Source: Campylobacterota bacterium
Lineage (GTDB): Bacteria; Campylobacterota; Campylobacteria; Campylobacterales; Sulfurovaceae
Assembly (NCBI GenBank): GCA_030595845.1
Contig: JAUVCL010000007.1
Location: forward strand, 1-26,516
Length of the DNA stretch: 26,516 nucleotides
Reading direction: 5' to 3'
Below are positions 1 through 7,061 of this stretch, one piece after another (positions within the stretch are counted from its first letter, which is position 1; every line of letters starts with the position of its first letter). The notes below the pieces were generated by a model that was not told the origin of the DNA, made no database searches, and was given only the letters and a program-made list of their open reading frames with translations. The translations under genes were made by a program, and so were the position numbers.

Positions 1-1146
1 TTGTGTGACCATAACTTTAGGCGCATACCCTTCAAGTCTCTCTTGAGGTATGGCCTTTCCCATAAGTTTTTCTACATCTTTAAGTGCTACCATCTCCAAT
101 GGAGATATAAGCGTGATAGCAAGCCCTTTAGCCCCTGCCCTTCCTGTACGTCCTATGCGGTGTATATAGTCACCTGTCACGTGTGGGATATCATAGTTCA
201 TCACTACCCCCAGTGAAGGGATATCTAACCCTCGTGCAGCAATGTCTGTAGCAACCAATACACGCATTTTCCCTTCTTTAAATCCTGCCAAAGCCCTTGT
301 TCGTTCACCTGAGCTTTTACCTCCGTGTATCACTGCTGTTTTTAGCCCTGAGAGATTGAGTTCTTTAGTCACTTCATCCGCGACTTCTTTCTTTCGTACA
401 AAGACCAGTACCTGTTGGTAATTACGAGAACCTATGAGGTAAGAGAGTAGTTCTAATTTTTTCTCTTTTTCTACGGGATACACTATTTGTTCTACAGAAC
501 TTGCCGATGTACCCATACTGTCTACTTCAATCAGTTTGGGTTTCGTCAATATCTGTTCGGCCAGTCTTTTGACAGATCCAGAAAGTGTCGCTGAGATCAG
601 TACATTTTGTCTGCGTGACGGCAAATGTTCAAGTATCTTACTAACTTCATGCACAAAGCCCATATCCAAGATAGTATCTGCTTCATCCAGCACCAGATAA
701 TCTACACTTTCAAGATTAACATTTTTTTGATGGATATGTTCCAAAAGACGTCCGGAAGTCGCCACAATAATGTCAACACCCTTTTTAAGTCTATTGGCTT
801 GAGAAGTAAGATTCGCACCACCATAAAGTACAATACTTTTGAGTGGAAGATACTTTCCATAAGCCTCAACAGAAGCCTCTACTTGTCTGGCCAATTCTCT
901 TGTGGGTACGAGGATAACCGCTTTAGGGTAATGTTTTCCTTCCACAAAAGTTTTAGAGAGTTCCTGAAGTATGGGTAGAGCAAAGCCTGCTGTCTTTCCT
1001 GTACCCGTTTGTGCCCCGGCCATAATATCACGACGGGTAAACATGACAGGTATCAGTGCTTTTTGTATGGGGGTGGCAGACTCATAGCCTTTTTCTTTCA
1101 GGGCTTTGAGTATTTCAGGGGTTAACCCTAGTGTGGCTAATGACAT
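1..1146 (-). CDS. DEAD-box ATP-dependent RNA helicase, RhlE-like (3' end cut by window edge)
   Basis: The first 382 codons of a DEAD-box RNA helicase, which unwinds RNA duplexes using ATP in ribosome assembly or mRNA turnover. The Q motif (ATPIQKALIP), Walker A (AQTGTGKT, Lys about 51), PTRELA, the DEAD box (LVLDEADTI), SAT (LISATLS) and the helicase C-terminal HRIGRTGRAG arginine fingers are all visible, so both RecA lobes are present. The C-terminal tail and stop lie beyond position 1. The ATG at 1146 is 4 nt after the stop of the CNNM gene with no strong ribosome-binding site, which suggests translation coupled to that gene. It differs from the second DEAD-box gene at 9190-10572, so it is a paralogue and not a repeat. 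The family call is firm; the RhlE subfamily is less certain. Confidence 0.93.
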   Translation of the reverse strand, partial: MSLATLGLTPEILKALKEKGYESATPIQKALIPVMFTRRDIMAGAQTGTGKTAGFALPILQELSKTFVEGKHYPKAVILVPTRELARQVEASVEAYGKYLPLKSIVLYGGANLTSQANRLKKGVDIIVATSGRLLEHIHQKNVNLESVDYLVLDEADTILDMGFVHEVSKILEHLPSRRQNVLISATLSGSVKRLAEQILTKPKLIEVDSMGTSASSVEQIVYPVEKEKKLELLSYLIGSRNYQQVLVFVRKKEVADEVTKELNLSGLKTAVIHGGKSSGERTRALAGFKEGKMRVLVATDIAARGLDIPSLGVVMNYDIPHVTGDYIHRIGRTGRAGAKGLAITLISPLEMVALKDVEKLMGKAIPQERLEGYAPKVMVTQ

Positions 1147-1150
1147 CAGT

Positions 1151-2197
1151 TTAACGTAAGTCAGTATTTTGAGATCTGCGCTTAAGACGCATTTTACGTT
1201 TAGCCACTTCACGCATGTCTGCATCTGAATCACTCTCATCTACTATCTCAACACCCAGAATAGTCTCAACACAATCTTCAAGCGTCACAATACCTTCAGT
1301 CTGGTCATAAGAATCCTGTACTAAAAACATATGCTCTTTTTTCTTAATGAAGAGATCCAGTGCCAGAGAAACAGGTATGTTCTCATTGATCTTATAGATA
1401 TCTTTTTGAATACTTTCAAGTGTTACAGTATCATCTTGAAGTGCCTGCTTAAAGATTTTTTTAGTCATCACGATTCCTGTGATCTTTTCAATATCACCAT
1501 CATAAACAGGTACTCTGGAAAATTTAAAAATAGCTGCTTCATTGTCTACAATATCTTTAATGCTTCTTTTACCGTCAAGTCCAAATACCACAGTTCTAGG
1601 TGTAAGTATCTCTTCAATTTTTATCTTGTCCAGCAGTAAGATGTTTTCTATAACATCTGACTCTTTCTCATCAAGGACACCCTCATCTTCACTCATCAGT
1701 GTGCTTTCTATGAGTTCTGCTTTAGTGAGACTGATGCCTTCATCAACCTTGCTAATACGGTTGGTCACAAAAAGCGTTAAGAGGATAATCGGATAAGTGA
1801 TTATGATAAAAAACTGTATAACATATGCAGCAGATGGTGCCAAAGACTTCCAATAGACTGCACCCATTGTTTTAGGTATGATCTCTGATAAAAACAGTAT
1901 CGCAAAGGTCAATATAATAGAAACATAGAACACTGCTCCAGTACCATACAGACTCTCTGCCTGTGCACCCACAGCAGCTGCACCCAAAGTGTTTGCTATC
2001 GTGTTTAAGATCAAAATAGATGCAATAGATTTATTGATATTGGTTTTATGTGATTTAAGCAGTGCCCCCACTTTTGGTCGTTCTTTTTCTAACACTGAGA
2101 TATAAGGCATATTGACTGAAAGCAATACAGATTCCAAAACAGAACAGATAAACGATATAATTACCGCCCCAAAAAAATATAAAAGTAACAAGTCCAT
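1151..2197 (-). CDS. CNNM (DUF21) / CBS-pair transporter, short CorC-like form
   Basis: Membrane protein of the CNNM/CorC family, whose members are linked to Mg2+ (and sometimes Co2+) efflux. The N-terminal half has about three or four hydrophobic segments typical of DUF21, with the small-residue stretch TLGAAAVGA and the SEIIPKTMG motif. A CBS pair follows (about residues 180-320, starting near ILTPRTVV). It stops after about 348 residues with a basic tail, so the C-terminal CorC_HlyC domain of full-length CorC proteins is absent. I chose the ATG at 2197, 16 nt after the mgtE stop, with AAGGA 13 nt upstream. An in-frame TTG at 2236 would overlap mgtE by 23 nt and add 13 residues not typical of the family. 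It lies directly downstream of mgtE on the same strand, so uptake and efflux of Mg2+ appear co-transcribed. Confidence 0.88.
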   Translation of the reverse strand: MDLLLLYFFGAVIISFICSVLESVLLSVNMPYISVLEKERPKVGALLKSHKTNINKSIASILILNTIANTLGAAAVGAQAESLYGTGAVFYVSIILTFAILFLSEIIPKTMGAVYWKSLAPSAAYVIQFFIIITYPIILLTLFVTNRISKVDEGISLTKAELIESTLMSEDEGVLDEKESDVIENILLLDKIKIEEILTPRTVVFGLDGKRSIKDIVDNEAAIFKFSRVPVYDGDIEKITGIVMTKKIFKQALQDDTVTLESIQKDIYKINENIPVSLALDLFIKKKEHMFLVQDSYDQTEGIVTLEDCVETILGVEIVDESDSDADMREVAKRKMRLKRRSQNTDLR

Positions 2198-2213
2198 TAA
2201 AGTAAAATAATCC

Positions 2214-3542
2214 TTATAATAAAATGATGGTCGCAAGACCTAAAAAGCTAAAAAAGCCAACAATATCAGTTACCGTAGTCAGTATCACTGTACTACCAAT
2301 GGCTGGGTCAACTTCCATTTTCTTAAGTAACAATGGTACCATAGAACCAAAAAATCCTGCACTCAACAGATTAATAACCATCGAAAGTGCTATCACTACG
2401 CCAAGCAACCCTTTATCAAACCATACTGCGGCTATTATACCCATGATTATAGCAAAAAAGAAACCATTTGCAAGAGAGAGAATGACTTCTTTTTTAATCG
2501 TTCTATACGCATCATGCTGGGCAATGTCACCAAGAGCCAATTGACGTACAACAACAGTAAGACTTTGTGTCCCTGCATTTCCACCCATAGAAGCTACGAT
2601 CGGCATCAATATAGCCAATGCAACATAGGTCTGCAAAGTCTCTTCAAAAACACCAATGACCAAAGAGGCAAGAATAGCAGTTACAAGATTAACTCCAAGC
2701 CAAACTGCCCGTACCTTACCTGCTTTAAAAATGTCTTCATCTTCTTCCGCATCATCATCAACTCCGGCCAAGTGATACATTTGATCCGTTGCCTGTTCAT
2801 TGATAATATCATAAATATCATCTGAAGTGATACGCCCAAGTAGGATCCCCTTGTCATCAACTATAGGCATAGAAAAGAGGTCATACTCTTGAAACTTCTG
2901 CACAATATCAGAAATATCATCATGATCATTTCCTACAACTGTCTTGTATTTTTCAGGGTTCTTGTCAATATTCTCTTGTAGTGTAGCATCAAAGTCAAAA
3001 ACAAGAAGGTGATCCAGCCCAATACCATAACGTAAAGTACTTTTATCATCTGTCACAAAAAGATAACTTACATTTTCAAGTTCATCTTTTCTACGCAGCT
3101 CCGCAAACTCATTGATGACATCATGCACGTTTTGTTCTAATTTGGCTGTATATACCTCGATCTGCATATACGCACCCGCTTCATCTTCTTCATACTGCTT
3201 CAGTTGTAAGATATCTGCCTGATCTTCAATGTCTAGTTCATCAAAGACCTCTTTAGCCATCTCCTCATCACGTTCTTCAAGTTCCTGCATAAAGTCTGTC
3301 TGATCATCAGACTCAAGTTCTGCAAGAGACTCTGCTATCTCTTTGCTTGTAAAAGATTCAACAACATCTTCAAAATATCTATCTGGAAGTTCCAGCGCAA
3401 CATCCGCAATAAGCTCTTTAGGTATAACTTGAACTGCTTCATTAAAACTTTTTTCCGGTAAATCTTTAAGAAGGTTGGCTATCTCTGCAGGATGCAGTTC
3501 ATCATGGTGATTTTCATTTAAATATTGGGTAAGTTTATCCAT
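2214..3542 (-). CDS. mgtE: Magnesium channel MgtE
   Basis: Mg2+-gated Mg2+ channel of the inner membrane, 442 residues, normal for the family. The N-terminal helical Mg2+-sensing domain (about 1-130) is rich in Asp/Glu. A CBS pair follows (about 135-260, including the segment GRITSDDIYDII). After an acidic linker (DDDAEEDEDI) come five hydrophobic segments, with the family pore signature PIVASMGGNAGTQ. The ATG at 3542 has a good ribosome-binding site (AAGGGA, 6 nt upstream). It precedes the CNNM transporter gene by 16 nt. A TATAAT-like box lies upstream at 3572-3577, so it may have its own promoter even though the DUF2892 gene is upstream on the same strand. Confidence 0.96.
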   Translation of the reverse strand: MDKLTQYLNENHHDELHPAEIANLLKDLPEKSFNEAVQVIPKELIADVALELPDRYFEDVVESFTSKEIAESLAELESDDQTDFMQELEERDEEMAKEVFDELDIEDQADILQLKQYEEDEAGAYMQIEVYTAKLEQNVHDVINEFAELRRKDELENVSYLFVTDDKSTLRYGIGLDHLLVFDFDATLQENIDKNPEKYKTVVGNDHDDISDIVQKFQEYDLFSMPIVDDKGILLGRITSDDIYDIINEQATDQMYHLAGVDDDAEEDEDIFKAGKVRAVWLGVNLVTAILASLVIGVFEETLQTYVALAILMPIVASMGGNAGTQSLTVVVRQLALGDIAQHDAYRTIKKEVILSLANGFFFAIIMGIIAAVWFDKGLLGVVIALSMVINLLSAGFFGSMVPLLLKKMEVDPAIGSTVILTTVTDIVGFFSFLGLATIILL

Positions 3543-3571
3543 GATATTCCCTTAAAAGATTTGATGATAGA

Positions 3572-3577
3572 ATTATA
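3572..3577 (-). promoter_or_regulatory. Candidate -10 box for mgtE
   Basis: On the minus strand this reads TATAAT, within AAGTATAATT. It lies 29 nt upstream of the mgtE start codon, giving a short leader of roughly 20 nt. No good -35 box is visible, which is common for the vegetative sigma factor of Campylobacterota. It is a sequence match only. Confidence 0.45.
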
Positions 3578-3628
3578 CTTGATTAAATGTGAAAAGATAT
3601 TAAAGAATGGGGAAGTGAGAAATAGTAC

Positions 3629-3651
3629 CTTCCCATCAAAAAGACGGGAAG
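3629..3651 (-). terminator. Stem-loop after the DUF2892 gene, possible terminator or attenuator
   Basis: On the minus strand CTTCCCGTC and GATGGGAAG form a 9-bp stem (one G-U) with a five-T loop, 14 nt after the DUF2892 stop. The following T-run is poor. A second CTTCCCC further downstream (plus-strand ggggaag at about 3609-3615) could pair with the same GGGAAG, so two mutually exclusive helices are possible before mgtE. Confidence 0.4.
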
Positions 3652-3665
3652 TATAATGGGGTGAC

Positions 3666-3848
3666 CTACTTTACATCACACTTTTTAGTAATGATACATG
3701 CCGGACAGAAGTTTACAAGTCCTGCAATAAGTGGTATAAACCCAAGGTAGAACCATTGAATTCCTGAATACACACCATAACCGATAAGTGCTGAACCTAC
3801 TACAATTCTAATTGGTCTACATATTGCTCTAAATTTATTTACATCCAT
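3666..3848 (-). CDS. Small inner-membrane protein, DUF2892-type
   Basis: A 60-residue protein with two hydrophobic segments (about residues 14-30 and 33-47), resembling DUF2892/YgaP transmembrane-domain proteins. The features that match are the N-terminal CRPIRIVVG stretch, the GY..YSG turn, and a C-terminal FCPACIITKK with two cysteines spaced CxxC. The cysteines could bind a metal or form a disulfide, but this is inference. The ATG at 3848 has AAAGGATG close upstream. It sits upstream of mgtE on the same strand with a stem-loop between, so co-transcription is uncertain. A TATACT box at 3882-3887 (minus) is a possible promoter. Its function is unknown. Confidence 0.82.
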   Translation of the reverse strand: MDVNKFRAICRPIRIVVGSALIGYGVYSGIQWFYLGFIPLIAGLVNFCPACIITKKCDVK

Positions 3849-4021
3849 ATTTCATCCTTTTAATAAGTTTTTTTGTATTGTAGTATAAATTACTTAGAAC
3901 AATATAAGAATCTATTATTGAATTTTAATGTACTATTTTAAATGTAAATGAAATGGTATATGAATTTAGTTTCTATCGAAGTATTACTTATTACCCACAC
4001 GATGATGTGTGGATATAAGCC

Positions 4022-5611
4022 TTATATTTGAGGACCTGCTGAAGCATAATCAAACTCTCCGCCATTACCGTCGTAACGATGAAAGTTCTCTTTGAACATA
4101 GTTGCAAGTTTTGCTAACATCGCATCATAGTCTTCTTTATTATCCCAAGTATTTCTTGGATTAAGCACTTTTGTCTCTACTCCCTCAAGTGTTTTAGGGA
4201 TCTGAAGGTTGAAAGTCTCCAATGTTTCAAATTCTACATTGTTGATAGCACCCGATAATATACCGTCTATACACGCTCTGGTATTTTTAATACTCATACG
4301 TTTACCTGTACCATAAGGACCACCTGTCCAACCTGTGTTAACAAGATAAACATTTACATTATGTTTATCTATCTTCTCACCAAGAAGCTTTGCATATGCT
4401 GTAGGATGTAATGGTAAGAATGCTTCACCAAAACATGCTGAGAATGTAGCCACTGGTTCAGTAATGCCTCTTTCCGTACCAGCCACTTTAGCCGTATACC
4501 CTGAAAGAAAATAGTACATTGCCTGCTCTTTAGTCAACTTAGATACCGGAGGTAATACTCCAAAGGCATCGGCAGAAAGAAAGATGATATTGTTTGGATG
4601 ACCCGCTTGAAGGTCTTTCTTATGATTAGCAATATGTTCTATAGGATAAGAAACACGTGTGTTTTCTGTTTTAGAACCATCCTCATAATCAACTTGACCA
4701 TTTTCGTCTGAAACCACATTTTCCAAGAGTGCGTCTTTAACGATAGCACCATAGATCTCCGGCTCGCTTCTTGGGTCAAGATTAATCACTTTTGCATAAC
4801 ATCCACCCTCAAAGTTAAAGACACCATGGTCATCCCAACCATGCTCATCATCACCTATAAGTGCTCTTTTAGGATCTGTTGAAAGTGTGGTCTTCCCAGT
4901 ACCTGAAAGTCCAAAGAAAAGACATACATCTTCATTTTCACCTACATTTGCCGAACAGTGCATAGAAAGTTTACCTTCTAATGGCAACCAGTAGTTCATC
5001 ATAGAGAAGATACCTTTTTTCATCTCACCGCCGTACCAAGTACCACCAATGATCGAAATATTCTCTTCAACATTAAAAAGAACATATACATCAGAATTCA
5101 TTCCGTGTTCTTTGTACTTTTCGTTCACAGTTTTACATGCATTATATACAGTAAATTCAGGCTCAAACTTTTCAAGTTCTGACTCAGTAGGACGGATGAA
5201 CATATTTTTAACAAAGTGTGCCTGCCATGCCACTTCAGAGATAAAACGTACAGACCGCTTAGATGCAGCACTTGCACCTGCATATACATCTGTTACATAA
5301 ATATTTTTACCCGAAAGTTGTGTCAAAGTAAGGTCTAAAAGTTCATCATAGATCTTTTTATCAATTTTAGCATTCACGTCACCCCAGGCGATATGTTCAT
5401 TAGAAGGTGCCTGATCGACAAAATATTTATCTTTAGGGCTACGTCCCGTGAAGATGCCTGTATCACACATTGCTGTGCCTGATGTAGAGATTTTACACTC
5501 TCCACTCTTTACTTCGTGCGCTTGCAACTCATCGTAACTTAAGTTATAGTAAACATCACCGATGTCTTTTAATCCAAGTTTGTCAAGTCCGTTGGGCGTT
5601 TTAGTACTCAT
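4022..5611 (-). CDS. pckA: Phosphoenolpyruvate carboxykinase (ATP)
   Basis: Catalyses oxaloacetate + ATP to PEP + CO2 + ADP (reversible) in the cytoplasm. At 529 residues it has normal family length. The P-loop GLSGTGKTTLS, the metal-binding DDEHGWDD, the FEGGCYAK segment and the oxaloacetate/PEP-binding GRSPKDKY segment are all present. The ATG at 5611 is preceded by AGAGGA (5 nt spacing). It follows the oadGAB genes on the same strand but is separated by a 119-bp gap with a likely terminator and an AT-rich palindrome, so it probably has its own promoter. With oxaloacetate decarboxylase upstream, the region forms a PEP-oxaloacetate-pyruvate node. Direction in vivo (gluconeogenic or, in an rTCA autotroph, biosynthetic) is inferred. 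Confidence 0.98.
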   Translation of the reverse strand: MSTKTPNGLDKLGLKDIGDVYYNLSYDELQAHEVKSGECKISTSGTAMCDTGIFTGRSPKDKYFVDQAPSNEHIAWGDVNAKIDKKIYDELLDLTLTQLSGKNIYVTDVYAGASAASKRSVRFISEVAWQAHFVKNMFIRPTESELEKFEPEFTVYNACKTVNEKYKEHGMNSDVYVLFNVEENISIIGGTWYGGEMKKGIFSMMNYWLPLEGKLSMHCSANVGENEDVCLFFGLSGTGKTTLSTDPKRALIGDDEHGWDDHGVFNFEGGCYAKVINLDPRSEPEIYGAIVKDALLENVVSDENGQVDYEDGSKTENTRVSYPIEHIANHKKDLQAGHPNNIIFLSADAFGVLPPVSKLTKEQAMYYFLSGYTAKVAGTERGITEPVATFSACFGEAFLPLHPTAYAKLLGEKIDKHNVNVYLVNTGWTGGPYGTGKRMSIKNTRACIDGILSGAINNVEFETLETFNLQIPKTLEGVETKVLNPRNTWDNKEDYDAMLAKLATMFKENFHRYDGNGGEFDYASAGPQI

Positions 5612-5650
5612 AGTATCCTCTTTGTAGACAAGTAATTTCTATGCTAAAGC

Positions 5651-5681
5651 ATAAGTCAAAAAACATTATTTTTTGACTTAT
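5651..5681. repeat. AT-rich 13-bp perfect inverted repeat upstream of pckA
   Basis: ATAAGTCAAAAAA is followed after a 5-nt loop by its exact reverse complement. A smaller palindrome (ATGCT aa AGCAT, 5641-5652) abuts it on the pckA side. It is placed 40 nt upstream of the pckA start, where an operator or promoter element would lie; the TTGACT in the arm could serve as a -35 box. It could also be a second weak terminator for oadB. Confidence 0.55.
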
Positions 5682-5696
5682 ACTTTAAAAAGTAAA

Positions 5697-5722
5697 TCTA
5701 AAGTGAAATATATCACTTTAGA
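5697..5722 (-). terminator. Rho-independent-type terminator after oadB
   Basis: On the minus strand a 10-bp perfect stem (TCTAAAGTGA / TCACTTTAGA, 6-nt loop) begins 8 nt after the oadB stop. It is followed by TTTACTTTTT. The stem is AT-rich but the order stem-then-T-run is right for a terminator of oadGAB. Confidence 0.65.
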
Positions 5723-5730
5723 CTTAGAAT

Positions 5731-7059
5731 TTATTTAAAAATTGACAGCAATACACCTGCTGCAACAGCGGAACCAATAACACCAGCCACATTTGGCCCC
5801 ATGGCATGCATAAGAAGAATGTTACCTGGTTTAGCATCAGAACCAACCTTAGACACGACCCTGGCTGACATTGGGACAGCTGAAACACCAGCTGCTCCTA
5901 TCAGTGGGTTAATAGGCTCTTTTGAAAACTTATTCATAAGTTTAGCCATAAGTACACCTATCGCTGTACCTGCTGAAAATGCAAGAAGACCGATAACCAT
6001 GATCCCCATAGTTTCAGCAACCAAGAACTTATCTGCTGCCAGTTTAGAACCAACACCAAGTCCAAGGAAAATGGTAACAATGTTAATGAGTGAATTTTGC
6101 ATCTCATTTGAAAGTCTGTCTACCACACCTGACTCTTTGGCGAAGTTACCAAAAGTAAATGCCCCTATAAGCGGTGCAGATTCAGGAAGTATCATAATAG
6201 CCAACATTAAAACAAGTATAGGAAAGAAAAGTTTTTCAAGTCTATGTACTTTTCTTCCTGTTTTCATAACGATCTTACGCTCTTCTTCTGTTGTTAAAAG
6301 CTTCATTATTGGAGGCTGGATAACAGGTACCAGTGCCATATATGAATACGCCGCAACAGCAATAGCACCCAGCATATCCGGTGCAAGTCTATTGGCTATA
6401 AAAATAGAAGTTGGACCATCTGCACCACCAATAATACTAATAGCAGAAGCATCTTGCAATGAGAACCCTATCGCTACAGCACCAACAAGTGAACCAAAGA
6501 TACCAAATTGAGCGGCACCACCAAGGATCGCTGTCTTAGGATTGGCTAAAAGTGGACCAAAGTCTGTCATCGCCCCAACACCCATAAAAATGAGTAAAGG
6601 GAAGAATTCATTGGCTATACCCATATTGTAAACAATCCCAAGCATACCATGTTCACCACCCATGCCTGCTAAAGGAATATTGGCCAGTAATCCACCAAAG
6701 GCAATAGGTATAAGGAGAAGAGGTTCAAAGTTTTTAGCTATAGCCAAATAAAAGAGAGTAAATACAATAATGATCATAATAATACGACCCAAAGATGATT
6801 CAAACCAATCCATCTCTCTTTCATATGCCGAACCCTTCGGTTCAGATGTCTTTTCCCCATCATTTAGATCTACGATAGCATTTATACCTGTTGTTTCCCA
6901 AAAACTTACCAACAGTTCATTAACCGTTTTTGGTTCGTATTCTTTTACGACTTTTTCACTAGGTGCAGAGGGAGCTGTAGGCTCAGCACTCGCCTGTACC
7001 ATGGATGTAGAAGCCCAAAAGACAAACAATAACGAAAGTAAAAAGTGTTTAAGCTTCAT
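5731..7059 (-). CDS. oadB: Oxaloacetate decarboxylase beta subunit (Na+ pump)
   Basis: Membrane subunit that decarboxylates carboxybiotin and exports Na+. The core from about residue 90 matches OadB: AIAKNFEPLLLIPIAFGGLLANIP, MGVGAMTDFGPLL, GGADGPT (with the Na+-site Asp), AAYSYMALVP, INPLIGAAGVSAVPM and the LMHAMGPNVAGVIGSA end. Unusually, about 85 residues precede the first conserved helix. They start with a signal-like segment (KHFLLSLLFVFWASTSMVQASA), then a Pro/Ala/Glu stretch. The ATG at 7059 is 2 nt after the oadA stop. Length is 442 residues, close to classical OadB because a loop between the first helices is shorter. The subunit call is secure; processing of the N-terminus is inference. 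Confidence 0.96.
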   Translation of the reverse strand: MKLKHFLLSLLFVFWASTSMVQASAEPTAPSAPSEKVVKEYEPKTVNELLVSFWETTGINAIVDLNDGEKTSEPKGSAYEREMDWFESSLGRIIMIIIVFTLFYLAIAKNFEPLLLIPIAFGGLLANIPLAGMGGEHGMLGIVYNMGIANEFFPLLIFMGVGAMTDFGPLLANPKTAILGGAAQFGIFGSLVGAVAIGFSLQDASAISIIGGADGPTSIFIANRLAPDMLGAIAVAAYSYMALVPVIQPPIMKLLTTEEERKIVMKTGRKVHRLEKLFFPILVLMLAIMILPESAPLIGAFTFGNFAKESGVVDRLSNEMQNSLINIVTIFLGLGVGSKLAADKFLVAETMGIMVIGLLAFSAGTAIGVLMAKLMNKFSKEPINPLIGAAGVSAVPMSARVVSKVGSDAKPGNILLMHAMGPNVAGVIGSAVAAGVLLSIFK

Positions 7060-7061
7060 AC

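Noticed and set aside
1..216. Plus-strand ORF at the left edge
   Set aside because: It lies antisense to the DEAD-box helicase, whose motifs are continuous on the minus strand.
5801..6511. Long plus-strand ORF of 236 codons antisense to oadB
   Set aside because: Ser/Ala/Ile-rich product with no motif, antisense to a clearly conserved membrane protein; typical antisense shadow.
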